Shown: in pieces, positions 53,232 through 64,000 of the stretch
How positions within the stretch are numbered: position 1 is the first letter of the stretch
Layout of the letters: every line of letters starts with the position of its first letter
Origin: Mytilisepta virgata
Lineage: Eukaryota > Mollusca > Bivalvia > Mytilida > Mytilidae
Reading direction: 5' to 3'
Assembly (NCBI GenBank): GCA_028015205.1
Contig: CM051513.1
Location: 44,396,841-44,460,840 of the forward strand
Length of the DNA: 64,000 nucleotides
Program-made: the position numbers and the translations under genes
Notes under the pieces: model-generated
What the model was told of the DNA's origin: nothing
The model's database searches: none
Seen by the model: the letters and a program-made list of their open reading frames with translations, nothing else

Positions 53232-54500
53232 GATTCTAATGCATGTCAAAAAGAAACATTACGTTAGAGCGTGAAAAAATGTAAAAATTTGACATACAAA
53301 AAAAACAGCGAATCTTCATGAATGAATTTGGCACAAGGACGTTGCAGCTAAACATTATGTCATACAAATGAAAAATTACAAACTCCAGGTTTTTACGTTA
53401 CATCTACTATTCAAATTCACATGAAATCACATTAAAAGGGCGAATTCCCGGGCTTTAAAAAACTAGATCCTGAGGTCCAAAATTTAAATAAATTTAAATC
53501 CAGACATCCCGAAACTTTGAAAAATAAAAGTCCCAGATCCCGAAAGGGTTCACAATAAGGCACACCATTAGCTGCTTCACTTTAAAAATTGTCCTATTTG
53601 TCATAATCGGGATCAAAATAATTCATGCACACCATACTTTACAATGTTCTTTTTTATACTAATTCATTAATGCACATGTAATTTTTTGTAATTTTTTAGT
53701 TTCTTCTTTGTCTCTTAATTTAGTCTAACGTCCACATTTAAGTGAACTTTGTATACATTTATAGGGGCCAGCTGCAGCCTTCGTCCAGGGATGGGGTTTT
53801 AACACCGTTCATTTAAGACCCATACATGGCCATGAATTGTTTCCTTTTGTTGTTGTTCACCTATTCTCTTTTCTGGAAAAAAATCCTAATTAAACACGTT
53901 AATTGTTCAAGATGAACTGGACAAATTGATGCCCCCGCATCCCGCTTTGACATAGCTTGATCATAAAAATCAGTTGACTGGAATAAAAAGTAAACTTGAT
54001 CTGTAACTAATCACACTTACATACCAACAATCAGGTCATTATCTGCAAGCGTTGAAAAAAGTGTGGAAAACTGTCATTTCCATAAAATTTTCAAAGTCAA
54101 GAAGAGCCCATTATTTCTGTAAAAATCAGCGGAACAGAATGAAATGTAAACTCGATCTGTAACTCATCAGGGTAGACTCGCATACCAAAAATCAAGTCAA
54201 TATACCTGAATATGAGCCATTCTACCGAAATCGCAGGGTTTTTTTTCAAGAAAATTCAAAATTAAAGGTGGTTTAAATGAACACTTTAATACCTTAAACG
54301 AAAGGAAAATCATTCAGCTATACAAAACTACTATCTGTAATTTGTATTTTTCACCTGACTGGTTACTATAGCAACAAAAATAAAAGCCATTGGCATGAAG
54401 TTTCCATCCTGTTACCAATGTAATCAATAGTCTAAACTGTCTCACCCAGGCGGAAGAGACTATGAATTTATTTTTTCTTTTGATAAACGTAAATAGAAAT
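53232..54500. other. Non-coding stretch with a dispersed repeat
   Basis: 53549-53650 is the direct copy of 21411-21510. The 53.9-54.2 kb part has two diverged units ('aatcagttgactggaataaa' / 'aatcagcggaacagaatgaa'). No gene. Confidence 0.5.
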
Positions 54501-54502
54501 TA

Positions 54503-55270
54503 TTATACTTGATAAAAGAAATGTTTTGTCAAACGTGGTTTTAACATGCTATTCGTAGCCTTTAAGGCAGTTTTCACTTTTCCAGTTTTTAATTCTTTCT
54601 TTACCAAAGTTATATCTTTCATTTCTCCAGTTTTGGATTTTCTTTCTTCCTTAACTGTGTTCCACTGGAACCAAGAAACTTCAGTGTTAGTGTCTTGTGT
54701 TGATTTCTGGGTCAAAGTTTTATTTTTACACCTTTTGCATGTGCCATACATACACTCCTTTCAATTTGTATCGCAAACTACTTGTTTAAATAGGTGATGA
54801 ATGTCTTTTGTGTCTACTATTTTATTAACGTACAAACATGCTGTAAGGAACCTCAGATTTTCACAAAGTTTGTATAAGCATGTCTGTCTGTCTTTCTCTG
54901 TTGGCTGAACAATCCAGAATGGACGTAAACGACAAAATAAGGAATAACAAGCTTGATAATTGTGGTTTTCGGATAGATATTGTTCATGTAAATTTTTCAT
55001 TGTATCAGAAAGCAAACGTTTCTGGTTTTTTTCCCATTACGTGTAATTGTTGACTTTTCCCCCGAAGAAAGTCTGGATACATCATCTCTCTCAAGAAAGG
55101 AAACTACATTTTCCCTCAATCTCCGTTAATAAGTAACGATTTTTTCTTCTCATTGGTATCCTGTTACAACCAATAGATTTGAAAGCCTTTTCCCTTAGCT
55201 CGTACTTTCTTAAGGTTTCCGCTTACTAGCTTCTTATAGTACTTTCCCCATCTCTTTTTGGACCATCATC
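54503..55270 (-). pseudogene. Repeat-family gene fragment (LRPFWIV ... CKRCKNK)
   Basis: Frames 55015-54761 and 54751-54503 are in the same phase, split by one TGA at about 54761. They give LFCRLRPFWIVQPTEKDRQT, then CENLRFLTACLY, VVCDT, and CKRCKNK ... VSWFQW. Farther upstream, in a shifted frame, VSFLERDDVSRLSSGEKSTI can be read (55110-55030), and the shift lies in an A7 run. I recall the same order of blocks (FLxRDDxS..GK, CxLRPFWV, YGxCxxC) in many unnamed, multi-copy proteins of molluscs and cnidarians, probably transposon-borne. Function unknown. Confidence 0.5.
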
Positions 55271-55299
55271 ATATTTCTTTATGTAAATCTTAACTTTCA

Positions 55300-56560
55300 T
55301 TAAACTCCAGTTATTATTCCAGAAGAAGTTGCTCTTACACTACGTCAGTGACCAAATACCACTAGTTCAAAAGTTAATGTTAAATTATCTCACCCTTGTA
55401 ACATTTAAACAATCACTATATGTATTTTTTTATGCACATGAAAACTACATAAAATGCTTTTCCTTTGTGTAAACTTTCATCTAAATCCATTGTTCAGTTC
55501 AGGAGGCAAGGTCAGTATGTGAATATGACTGGTTGAAAAAATTTAAAGTCACATATCTCCCCTTGTAGCATTTGGACAATGATTATATTTTTTCATGCAC
55601 ATCTACATATAATGTTCTTCCTGAAATCACTGTACCATTTACTAGGAGTTGCCCTTACGAGGTGAAGTGTCCAAACACAACTTGTTAAGCCTTTAGGCTA
55701 AAAAAGAAAATATGTGAGTTTATTGTCACATGCTGAAAAAAATAGGGTCGGTAGGTCGATTTTTAAGGGCTCATTCAGACGGGTAAAAGTAAACTGTCTT
55801 ACACTGAAAAATGTCTCCGACTGACAATGTAAGAGTAACCTCGAAAATTATTTGGAGACATTACTTTACATGAATCATTGTTTTTCAAATGAAAATCGTC
55901 ACTATCGTGATATTCATTGAATACATGTAGATCTATATCAATGAAAGTTCTTGAATTGTTAAACGGAGCTATGACATTTTTTGTCCTTTTAAATGGGGAC
56001 ACTGTTTAAAAGTTAGCGAAAAATGCCTGCAGTGCTGGCACTGGAAGCCGCCATTGTTGTTTAATGTGATAAATACCGGTACCGGTGACGGAAAAGGCGG
56101 GAATTTCTGAAATTTCAGAAAATTGGCGATAGAAAAAGTTAGAGTCGGGACGATAAAACGAAGGGTGGTCGGGTGACCGTAAACATATTTTTTTGGCCTT
56201 ATAGCAATCTGACAATCATTATATACCTTCATGTAGATCTACATATAATCTTCTTCCATTCTGTAAAGTTTCATTGAAATCCACTGAACCATTTATGATG
56301 AGTTGCACTTGCGAGGTCAAGTGTATGATACAACTGGTTAAAAGGTTAGTACAATTATCTCCCTTTATAGCAATCCGATAATCATTATATTTCTTCATGC
56401 ACATCTACATATGACAACTTTATGATGTTTTTCCTTTGTGTAAAGTTTAATTGAAAAAGTAGTAAGAACTATTTTAGATGACTAAAACATATGTCTCCCA
56501 TTCTGAAATATATCAAAAGCCTCAACTTGCAACTCTTATTGTTATATATCCCTACATACC
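55300..56560. repeat. Diverged bivalve repeat units ('tttcattgaaatccactgaa' type)
   Basis: At least four units with 'ttatctccct(t)ta(g/t)', 'atttcttcatgcacatctac', 'ttccttctgtaaagtttcat' and 'gagttgcacttgcgaggtca' style blocks. One unit is split by a GC-richer insert (55770-56180). No coding signal. Confidence 0.6.
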
Positions 56561-56719
56561 AAATATTAAAAGGCAGTTTTTTTTAATGTGTTAGACCAGG
56601 CAAGAAAATTGCATGTGAAATTTGATAAATTCACATTGAGATTAATGGTCAGCAGTTGTGGTACCAAACATATGACCTTAAGTGATATACTTACATACTA
56701 AATATCACAAAAGCCCAAG

Positions 56720-56914
56720 TCAAACACGTACTGATTCAAGTGTTGTTTGTTTTTCTATATCCGAAATCAATGTTTCTATATAGTTCCACAATTTTTGTAA
56801 TTTTGATAAATATGCAGCTCTATTAGACTGATGCAAGTTGTGTCCTTTGTCTGTTAAAGTCCTTTCTCTTTTCTCTGTTTTTCCAGGGTCACCTGTTTGC
56901 TGTGATGTAGCCAT
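56720..56914 (-). other. Possible 5' exon with gag-like N-terminus
   Basis: ATG 56914 opens MATSQQTGDPGKTEKRERTL, then TDKGHNLHQSNRAAYLSKLQ, a charged helical stretch. The frame passes a possible acceptor/donor area near 56730. Sequences of this kind begin the gag-like protein of some invertebrate BEL/Pao elements. No further gag found. Confidence 0.3.
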
Positions 56915-57390
56915 TCTAGTTCAAATGTATTGTTTTGTAATGTTCACTTAAAAACGTTAAAATACTGTTTAGGCAATGACTATAGTCCTTCCTGTGAGTA
57001 TTTGATCATTTGTTTTCCTCTGCATGAATGGAGTCTTTTTACTGTACTGGCCTTAACAATTCCAAACTTTCCAATTGTAATTTGCAGTAAGTCAACCAAA
57101 CAGTTCAACAATAAGTTCAAACTTTAATGAGGTAAAAAACTGAAACACAAAATAAACAATAATTACACATATGCAAAACGAATAGATTGAATTACATAAA
57201 AATAACGCAAATTTGACCAAATTAATGTTAAACATGCGTTCCATAGATTTTCTCCTGAATATGGAATATTTATTCACTTTCTTTTCCAGAAAAACGGAGG
57301 TATAACGGAATTCTAGTTGTTTCAATGTTATTGTATGCACTTTTATATGTTTAAATAATATTATTTCTGTTGTTTTCACAAATCATATAA

Positions 57391-57860
57391 TTGTCATGCG
57401 GTCGGGTCCTGATTCATGTTTCAGAGAAGTTGGTTGCGCTTTCAATGAACAATACATGTTACACAATGTATGAAAAAGGATATGAACAATTTCTTTCGAG
57501 CAGCTTTTGCTTTACCTACCATGGCGTGTTGAAGAAACAGATCTCATTGGCAAATATGCAGATTTTTACTCACACTATCTTGCTGTATCGGATGTTGTAC
57601 AAAGGAACGAAAGTGGGTTTACTGAAAATTTTGATCAGATATACGAAGCATTGGAAAATAATGAAAATTATGAACCACCTGGGCATGTTTGGGAAAACTT
57701 AGCACCAGGAACAGAACATGACAATATGCAGGATCGACTTGAAGGTATGGAGCAAGAAACAAATATGGAACAAGAAGATATTGAGGCCAATGCAAAATTG
57801 ATAGACACAAGATCATCTGAATTGGCTTCAACAGCTTCAGATATGACAATATATACGTAA
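57391..57860 (+). pseudogene. Helitron polyprotein fragment (between Rep and helicase)
   Basis: Frames 57391-57570 and 57507-57860, offset by one base, read through as SGPDSCF..., then LYLPWRVEETDLIGKYADFY, YEALENNENYEPPGHVWENL and APGTEHDNMQDRLEG. The 'LLYLPWRxExxDLxG' and 'GPPxHxWxxLAPGxE' blocks are familiar from the stretch before the PIF1 helicase in animal Helitron proteins. Rep and helicase motifs are not present here. Ends at a stop at 57860. Confidence 0.5.
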
Positions 57861-58171
57861 TTTTATTTCACCGGTTATTTCAAAACTATAGTTGTCTTTT
57901 TCTGTCGAAGGGAAGAAAAAAACGATACATTTGTCCCTTGTGTTACGAAATCGGTAATACAGGACCCCATTTTATTAGACTCCAAGACCACAGGGTCCCC
58001 CATTCTCACTATTATACAGAAGGTCAGTTTTAATTAATATAGTATGTGTTGAAAAGTAGGAACCAAGTATCTGCATACCATACCTGTTTACATAATAACC
58101 TAAGATTTATTTTCTAATTTATATATAAAACTTACTCAGGGTAACAACAGTTTCAATGGAACTAGATGTTT

Positions 58172-58569
58172 CTAAATATTCTGTTTAGTTAAAGGCCTCA
58201 GATTGTGATCTGTTGGAATGCTATAAGCATCTTGGTGACTAATTGTACCTTCCAGTGTTGGTGAGGGTAATGTCCTAGATGATGATGAAATTAGCTCTGC
58301 AGAAGATCTGCTATCTGTACTGGTTATAATACTAACTGTACTTTCCACCTTTGGTAATGGTAATGCCTTAGCTTATGAAATGACACTAGCTGTTGATGAA
58401 ATCAGCTCTACAGAAAACCTGTTGTTTTCCTGAGTATTTTTTATGTTTGTACTTTCCGCTGTAGGTGACGGTAAGATCTGAGCTGATGAAGTAGCCTTTG
58501 CGGATCTATCTTTGACTGCTGGACTAGTTATTTCTGTTTCTGGAGTTGTTGTTTTCCCATCAGTAGAAA
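58172..58569 (-). pseudogene. Ser/Thr/Pro-rich repeat exon with one in-frame stop
   Basis: Acceptor 'ttttatag' ends before 58569. The frame gives STDGKTTTPETEITSPAVKD and then three copies of a 'LPSPT-E-T' module (ILPSPTAEST, ALPLPKVEST, TLPSPTLEGT), each after ELISS-type spacers. A TAA at about 58373-58375 interrupts, and the end is at 58172. Looks like a mucin-like or cytoplasmic tail exon. Similar in style, not in sequence, to 485-1084. Confidence 0.4.
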
Positions 58570-58770
58570 CTATAAAAATAAAAAGACTGTAAAAGCATGA
58601 TAGAAAACACATTTATGATTATGAATAATATGAATAGTGGCACAGCCAAGTCAGAACTGAGTTCTATTTCCATAATAGTTACATGTATTTTTTGCTCAGC
58701 AGGGAAATAAAAATAACAGGACACCTATGTTGTACAATGGTTACAAAATGAATATGTTTTTATATGAATT

Positions 58771-59041
58771 GGAGTGGGTAACGTGTTTGGAGAATGCCAC
58801 ACTCCCTGCACGCTAAAGACCCCTTCTGTAGTTTTCGAAAAAGAGTAGGCTTATGACCGCTTCAGAAGGCTAAATTATCGGACCCTACCCAACCACCCTC
58901 CTTTTACAGTGGCAGTCAAAATTGGTTCCCGTTTGTGTCCCATCCCACCCCTAATTGAATTTAATAAATTGAACTGGTTCACGTCCTGAAGAAGCATGAA
59001 ATATTTGCCACTGGACGTTAAGCAACAATCAATCAATCAAT
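58771..59041 (+). repeat. SINE-like dispersed repeat, copy 2, with (caat) tail
   Basis: Starts 'gtgggtaacgtgtttggaga', middle 'ccttttacagtggcagtcaa', 3' part 'atttgccactggacgttaag' and tail 'caatcaatcaatcaa'. The simple-repeat tail suits a SINE. No A/B box was established. Confidence 0.75.
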
Positions 59042-59045
59042 TTAT

Positions 59046-60335
59046 ATGAATTGGCCACCTTGTTAATGTATTTAAAGTATGAAATTGAAATAAAACCATT
59101 CCAATATTTGTGACATACAAGCAGATTCAGTAAATTATTAGTGGATGTACATGTAGTGTTCATTTGACCTACCACAACTTAAAGTTACAATTCACAAGTA
59201 CAATGAGTCTTGGTGTCTGATTGTCATATCTTAAAATCATATCATATGGAAAACATGTTTATTTCTGAGAATATTATTTGTCAACACATTCAAGCAAGGA
59301 TTTATTTTTGTTTTCTCAAGTTTCATGGTCCACACGGCAATATATGCAAACTATCGAATTAATATATATATAAATAAATGTTTTGCCTTAAAAATTTGTT
59401 TTCGAATGATGCAAGCTTATTAAAAATGTTTGTTTACAACTTTCTCTCTTATATGTGTCAACTGCGCATGTCTCACCTACATTTTGATACAGTCCCCGAA
59501 CAATCAATACTACGTCCTCGAATAAAAAAAACAAGTTGCTTTTTAAAAAAAAAAAAACAATAGGTGAACACTAAGTGCAACAGCATAATTTTAGATGGAA
59601 AAACTTTACATAAAGGAAAAATTGCCATAAAGTCCAACAGCTTGTTGTTGTTGTTTTTTAATAGAAAGATTTCTTAATCTATATAATATGCACACTGTGG
59701 ACAAACAGATGTAAAAGAATATGCCCCACACTTTGCGTTGGAAGGGCATAACTCACAGGGGATAATATTTTTTTAGAGGATGCAATTACTTGCATTATCT
59801 CTCTTTTCTTATTAAAATGTACATAGGCCACCACTCTGATTAACTTTTGATTACTTTACTTCCAGTCACAACTATATGTATAAACTGCATAAATAAGAAG
59901 AGTGCCACCATTATGAAATTGACTTCACAACTTTTGAGATGGGAGATTGTCTCCTTGACATTTACTATTTATCCATTCTTTTTTCATGTATGTATGAAAA
60001 GTGAGAATACTAATACAATCTATAGATGGTACTTTTGATAATATTTTTTGAAGTATAGATTCTAGGTACTGTAGTTGTTTATTATCTTAATTACGTGGCA
60101 CAGTGTTCTTTTTTGTTGTCTGTATAATTCTAACCCCAACTGTTTCGTTCCTTTTTTGATATTATCGTTTTGGCGTGGCTTAGTATTTTTACATCCTGCA
60201 TGTGTCATGGTAATTTTTAAATTTTTGTCTTACTTTTTGCTAATATGTCTTGTTTCTTGAGTGTTTTTGTATAATTTTGTTCTTTTCTATTGACATATTT
60301 GATGTCTCTTGGTATTTACGATTTAAACACCATGT
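59046..60335. other. Non-coding stretch
   Basis: AT-rich, no gene. 'gagattgtctccttgacatt' (59944) and 'gagattgtctccttaacata' (60663) are the start of a direct repeat (59938-60028 / 60584-60730) that flanks the mytilid repeat in between. Confidence 0.45.
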
Positions 60336-60339
60336 TGAT

Positions 60340-60590
60340 CGACTGTTGTACCCCATTTTTCAATTAAATGGAATACTATGCGACTGTCATAAAAGTGAGA
60401 CGTTTAGCTAGCTTTAAAACCTGCTTTTATCCACCATTTTCTACAGTAGAAAATGCCTGTACCAAGTCAGGAATATGACAGTTGCTTTCCATTCGTTTGA
60501 TGTGTTTGAGCCCTCCCTTTTTTGCCAGTTGATTAAGGACTTTCGCTTTAGAAGTTTCATTGGAGTTCGGTATGTTTGACTTTTATCCAT
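60340..60590 (+). repeat. Mytilid dispersed repeat ('tgcctgtaccaagtcaggaa')
   Basis: Blocks 'tactatgcgactgtcataaa', 'gacgtttagctagctttaaa', 'ccaccattttctacagtaga', 'tgcctgtaccaagtcaggaa', 'tgatgtgtttgagccctccc' and 'ttggagttcggtatgtttga' occur in the order usual for this Mytilus repeat. Confidence 0.85.
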
Positions 60591-60984
60591 TATGTTTTCA
60601 TCTGTGTGTGAATAGTAAGAATACTAATACAATATGTGATCACATAGTAACTTTGGTGTTGGGAGATTGTCTCCTTAACATATACTATTTATCCATTATT
60701 TGTTCACATATGCATGAAAAGTGACAAAATATAAGAGAATTATTTATTATAAGCATTTATATAAGGCATTTAAATGATGATTTTAGAACATTATTTTAAT
60801 TCTAATTATTATAAAATAAAAATTTAATTAAAGAACTCAGACACTTGAGTATTTCTCTAGTGTAACATTAAAATTAACTGTCGATATGACAGAAACACTT
60901 TATTTTGTTAATAAATTCAAAATAAGTTTACACATTTATAACTGTTCTACCATAAAAATTTGATTACACTAAAAATATTGATAA

Positions 60985-61225
60985 TCTAATATTATATCAA
61001 TACAATAATTAAAACTAAAAAAGTAAACTAAATAACTTCAAGTTCTGCACTAATCTAACAATAAGACAATACAATATTATATCAATACAATAATTAAAAA
61101 CTAAAAAAGTAAACTAAATAACTACAAGTTCTGCACTAATCTAACAATAAGACAATATCAATACAATAATTAAAAACTAAAAAAGTAAACTAAATAACTA
61201 CAAGATATGCACTAATCTAACAATT
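60985..61225 (+). repeat. Tandem repeat, unit about 75-105 bp, 3 copies
   Basis: 'gcactaatctaacaataaga' occurs at 61043, 61134 and 61210 (last with 'aattaga'), each after 'aaaaagtaaactaaataact'. Just downstream of the OB-fold gene stop. Confidence 0.9.
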
Positions 61226-61289
61226 AGACAAAAAATTGACAACAAAACATGAAGCTCAAAACAGCAATTTCCATCATACTAGCAGAATT

Positions 61290-63331
61290 TTACTTCCTTT
61301 TCATCAAAATATTTACAATGGTAGTTCCACGGAGTGTATATCTAATTTCAAACGGCACAATTTTCATGATGGCTTCCATGATATTAGTTTTATCAAAATC
61401 CGTCTGAAAATCAATGCCCCTTGACTCAAACACCTGTTTAATAGTTGGAAGAAACGTTGCACATTTTTTGTTACCATTTTCAGTGTTGAGGAGGACAACT
61501 ACTCTCAAATATGTTTTAGCAGTAGATGCTCTGAAAGTACCATTACATTTACTACATTTCATCACATATAATTCATTCTGAAGTACAGTGACTAATTTCT
61601 TATTACTGCATGAGTTGATAGGACAGGCAAGATAAGGATCTACTTCGAAGACTGCAATAACACTACCAACTGGCATATGACTAGGCGCAGCTTCATCAGT
61701 TCTGTCAGCATCATCATCATCATCAGAGCTTATTGGTAGCTCTTGAAGTTCACTCTCTGCAACTACCTGTAACATAATGATAAAACACAGTGAAGAGTTG
61801 TTGCTTAAATACCAATGAATTAAAAGATGTGCTAATTGAATAACTAAGTTAATATAAGTGCAACCCATTTGTTCAGAATCAATACAACTCTCTAGACCTC
61901 ACTTAATATTTATTCAACCGTCTTATGTGTGGTAATTTTAGGTTTTGTGATTTGTCGGAAATTGATAATTATGTCATGTTTTTCAAAGCGTTAATGGCAA
62001 GCAAAACATGGACACAGTTATTCTGAATAGATCTAAAAAAAAAATGAAAGAGGAAAAAAGATTCTCCTTCTGTCCAGTCACAAAATTTACACTTTAAATT
62101 CTAATATGCTTGCACATTGAAGATGTAAACTTTAAATATTGCAACCCTCTCGCAAGAGAAGAGCAACCTCTATTTGTGTATTTGGATTCATAAATTATTA
62201 TGAAAACTTTACAAAATGCGATAAAAACCTTTTGTCACTAATAGTTATTATATAAAGCAGTTGCACTTAACTTTCTATAGTTAAACATATACATGTACAA
62301 ACCTCTAAAACACTAGCCTTCGTTGTTGATAGTTTTTTCTCTGCATTAAAAAGTCGTACTCTACATTTACTGATGTTGATTACTTTGCCTTTCTGTATGG
62401 TATCTACCATAGAATCCCACACTGCAACTGTCGCTTTTCCTGTACTGTCTTTAAGTGATATTTCTTGAAATAGTACATCATTTCCACCTACCGGTTTTGT
62501 AGTTGCTGGGCTAACCTAAATTGAATCGTATAATTTCTCAATAGAATATAAGCCTGCTACATGAAATATTTACTTAAATCGTTTTTTTTGTTAATATCAA
62601 GACATTATTTGTTGGGAACTCCCCTGGCAATGATCAACAAAATCTGACATTTAACAGAATGGAAATATCTACTTCTTGAACTTCAATTCACAAGCTTTAA
62701 TTTAAAGTATTGCTTTCCTGAAGGTTTCCTTGTTTGTGTCTGTCTCTTCTTGGTTTATTTGGTCTTGCTGTCATTTGTTACTTTGTAAATTTTTTATTAA
62801 TGCAGCTGTTTTGCTGTGTCAGTATCTTCTGTTTTTACAAAAAAAACCATCATTATCAAGTGTTAAAAATCTTTTCTTTCATATTAAGCCAACTACATAC
62901 ATTTTAGATCTATAACATACCTTTGAGACTATACCATTTACTGAATGCAATGATTTTTCTGGCGAGTTCAAAATTGCTGTAATGGTATCTGCTTCACATG
63001 GTAGTTTTGGAGCTGCCTCCAACACTTCATCAGGTATGATGAAAGCTTGAGTAACTGCAACCTCTGTACGTTTAGTAATCCCAATGTACGACTGTTTGAG
63101 GAGGATATCCATCAGTATTACTCCCATGTTTTTCCTGAATCTATCAAATACATCAGGATTGTATATTGTTGCAGTTATGCTCCCAGTCTCATCCCCTAAG
63201 ACGACATATAGCCTTTCTTTTCCATGTTCTTTTTGTATTTGGCCTACATTTAGTACCACTGCCTTTACAGTAGGTGTTTCATGTGGACTATCTGGCTCAA
63301 TTTTCCTTATATCAGCAATCTTTAGCATCAT
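61290..63331 (-). CDS. RPA-like OB-fold protein gene, three exons
   Basis: Exon a 63331-62922 (MMLKIADIRKIEPDSP ... VVLGDETGSITATIYN), exon b 62518-62302 (ISLKDSTGKATVAVWDSMVD), exon c 61769-61290 (acidic SSDDDDDADRTDE, then CPINSC ... MKCSKCNGTF, stop at 61290). All joins are phase 0 with good splice sites ('gtatgt', 'caatttag', 'gtttgt', 'tatgttacag'). Two OB folds and a four-Cys zinc finger in the last follow the plan of the RPA1 DNA-binding core, but the protein is much shorter. It likely binds single-stranded DNA. Exon a follows a 'tatttttag', so 5' exons may lie beyond. The frame is intact throughout. A paralogue lies at 36.2 kb. RPA-like genes also travel with Helitrons, and a Helitron piece lies at 57.4 kb, but no link is shown. 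Confidence 0.7.
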
Positions 63332-63334
63332 CTA

Positions 63335-64000
63335 AAAATATAAGAAGTATTTATGTACATTTTAAACTGATAGAAATATGAAATTATGGCAATATATAGC
63401 TTTTCATGAAACACATTTAGAAAAATAAGCACTATACTATAGCAAATATAATTTGTTTCAGGATTGTAGTTGATCATGTTCAAAGGGGAGATAACTCCTA
63501 GAAAAAATATTGAATCGTAATTTCCTGTGGATATGCACATCTACTTAGCATGTCCTTATTAACTACAAAGTGTCATGCAATTCTGTTCAGTAGTTGTTAA
63601 GAAGTTGTGATGACAAGATTTTGACTAACACACAGTTAGACGGGTCAAAAACATTCTACCCTTCGCAAATTTTTGCATGGGTGTATTTATTATAAGGGGA
63701 GGTATATATCGTAATGTAATATTTATAAATATTTTCTGATTTATTTATCCAATACCCCATTCAGTACTCCTTGCATTTTCAAATGATTCAATATATTCAA
63801 TACTGGTACACATTTTTGCCATAAAAGTACTTTGACTTAATTGGTAAATAAAACTCATGAAGTGAATATTAGTTAATTTTACAAAAATATTCTTCAGACA
63901 ATATAGCTAGCTTATAAGTATGCATATATATGTAAAGTTAACTTGTTACTGATTATACATTTCACAATTTAAACTTGTAACATTATTCAGACATGTCAGA
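63335..64000. other. Non-coding end of the window
   Basis: AT-rich with a diverged 'ggggagataactcc' repeat unit (63480-63660). No gene seen. Confidence 0.45.

Noticed and set aside
1..64000. tRNA, rRNA or microRNA genes
   Set aside because: No cloverleaf with A/B boxes and no rRNA core sequence noticed. Many hairpins exist but all lie in repeats, so none is called without expression data.

Overview
The window looks like genomic DNA of a bivalve mollusc, most likely a mytilid mussel. It is AT-rich, has animal-type spliced exons, carries no bacterial operons, rRNA or tRNA genes that I can see, and holds several dispersed repeats typical of Mytilus DNA: the 'gattgccaatgagac' family near 38.2, 38.6 and 43.1-43.5 kb, the 'tgcctgtaccaagtcagg' family at 3.1 and 60.4 kb, and a TTAA-flanked 'ggtggtaccyaacac' MITE. 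Most coding signal belongs to mobile elements in different stages of decay. Ordinary host genes are few and mostly unrecognised.

Layout. 0-1.6 kb: a non-LTR retrotransposon endonuclease fragment, then an exon for a membrane segment plus an acidic Ser/Pro repeat tail. 3.5-4.0 kb: a minisatellite. 4.7-9.8 kb: a broken transposase-like gene (-), a broken Cys-motif gene (+), a spliced SAP/SWIM/YqaJ nuclease gene (+) and a second membrane-tail exon. 11.2-16.0 kb: remains of a Maverick/Polinton-like element (protein-primed DNA polymerase B, a possible capsid fragment) and a broken THAP gene. 16.3-20.6 kb: a structurally complete 4.3 kb LTR element whose only gene is an intact TatD/TATDN2-like metal-dependent hydrolase. 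22.3-23.1 kb: a BEL/Pao remnant. 24.4-27.2 kb: three different satellite arrays closed by an inverted copy of the first. 28.8-34.5 kb (-): a spliced, domesticated-looking or Ginger-type integrase gene followed by an OTU protease. 36.2-36.8 kb (+) and 61.3-63.3 kb (-): two paralogous RPA-like OB-fold genes. 39.8-44.7 kb (-), perhaps reaching 51.4 kb: an unrecognised spliced gene, with a 5.9 kb DNA-polymerase-B element just upstream (44.9-50.8 kb), bounded by long inverted repeats made of tandem subunits. 51.5-53.1 kb: a long hairpin-forming tandem array. 54.5-58.6 kb: fragments of several repeat-family genes, including a Helitron-like piece.

How the parts relate. The most interesting object is the TatD LTR element: near-identical LTRs (one T-tract difference), 4-bp target duplication, primer-binding and polypurine sites, no gag or pol, and one complete open reading frame with every TatD metal ligand. 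The second is the PolB element with composite inverted repeats, itself hit by a 354-bp MITE with a 9-bp duplication. Many frameshifts in the other genes sit in homopolymer runs, so part of the apparent decay could be assembly indels; the intact TatD frame stands out against that background.
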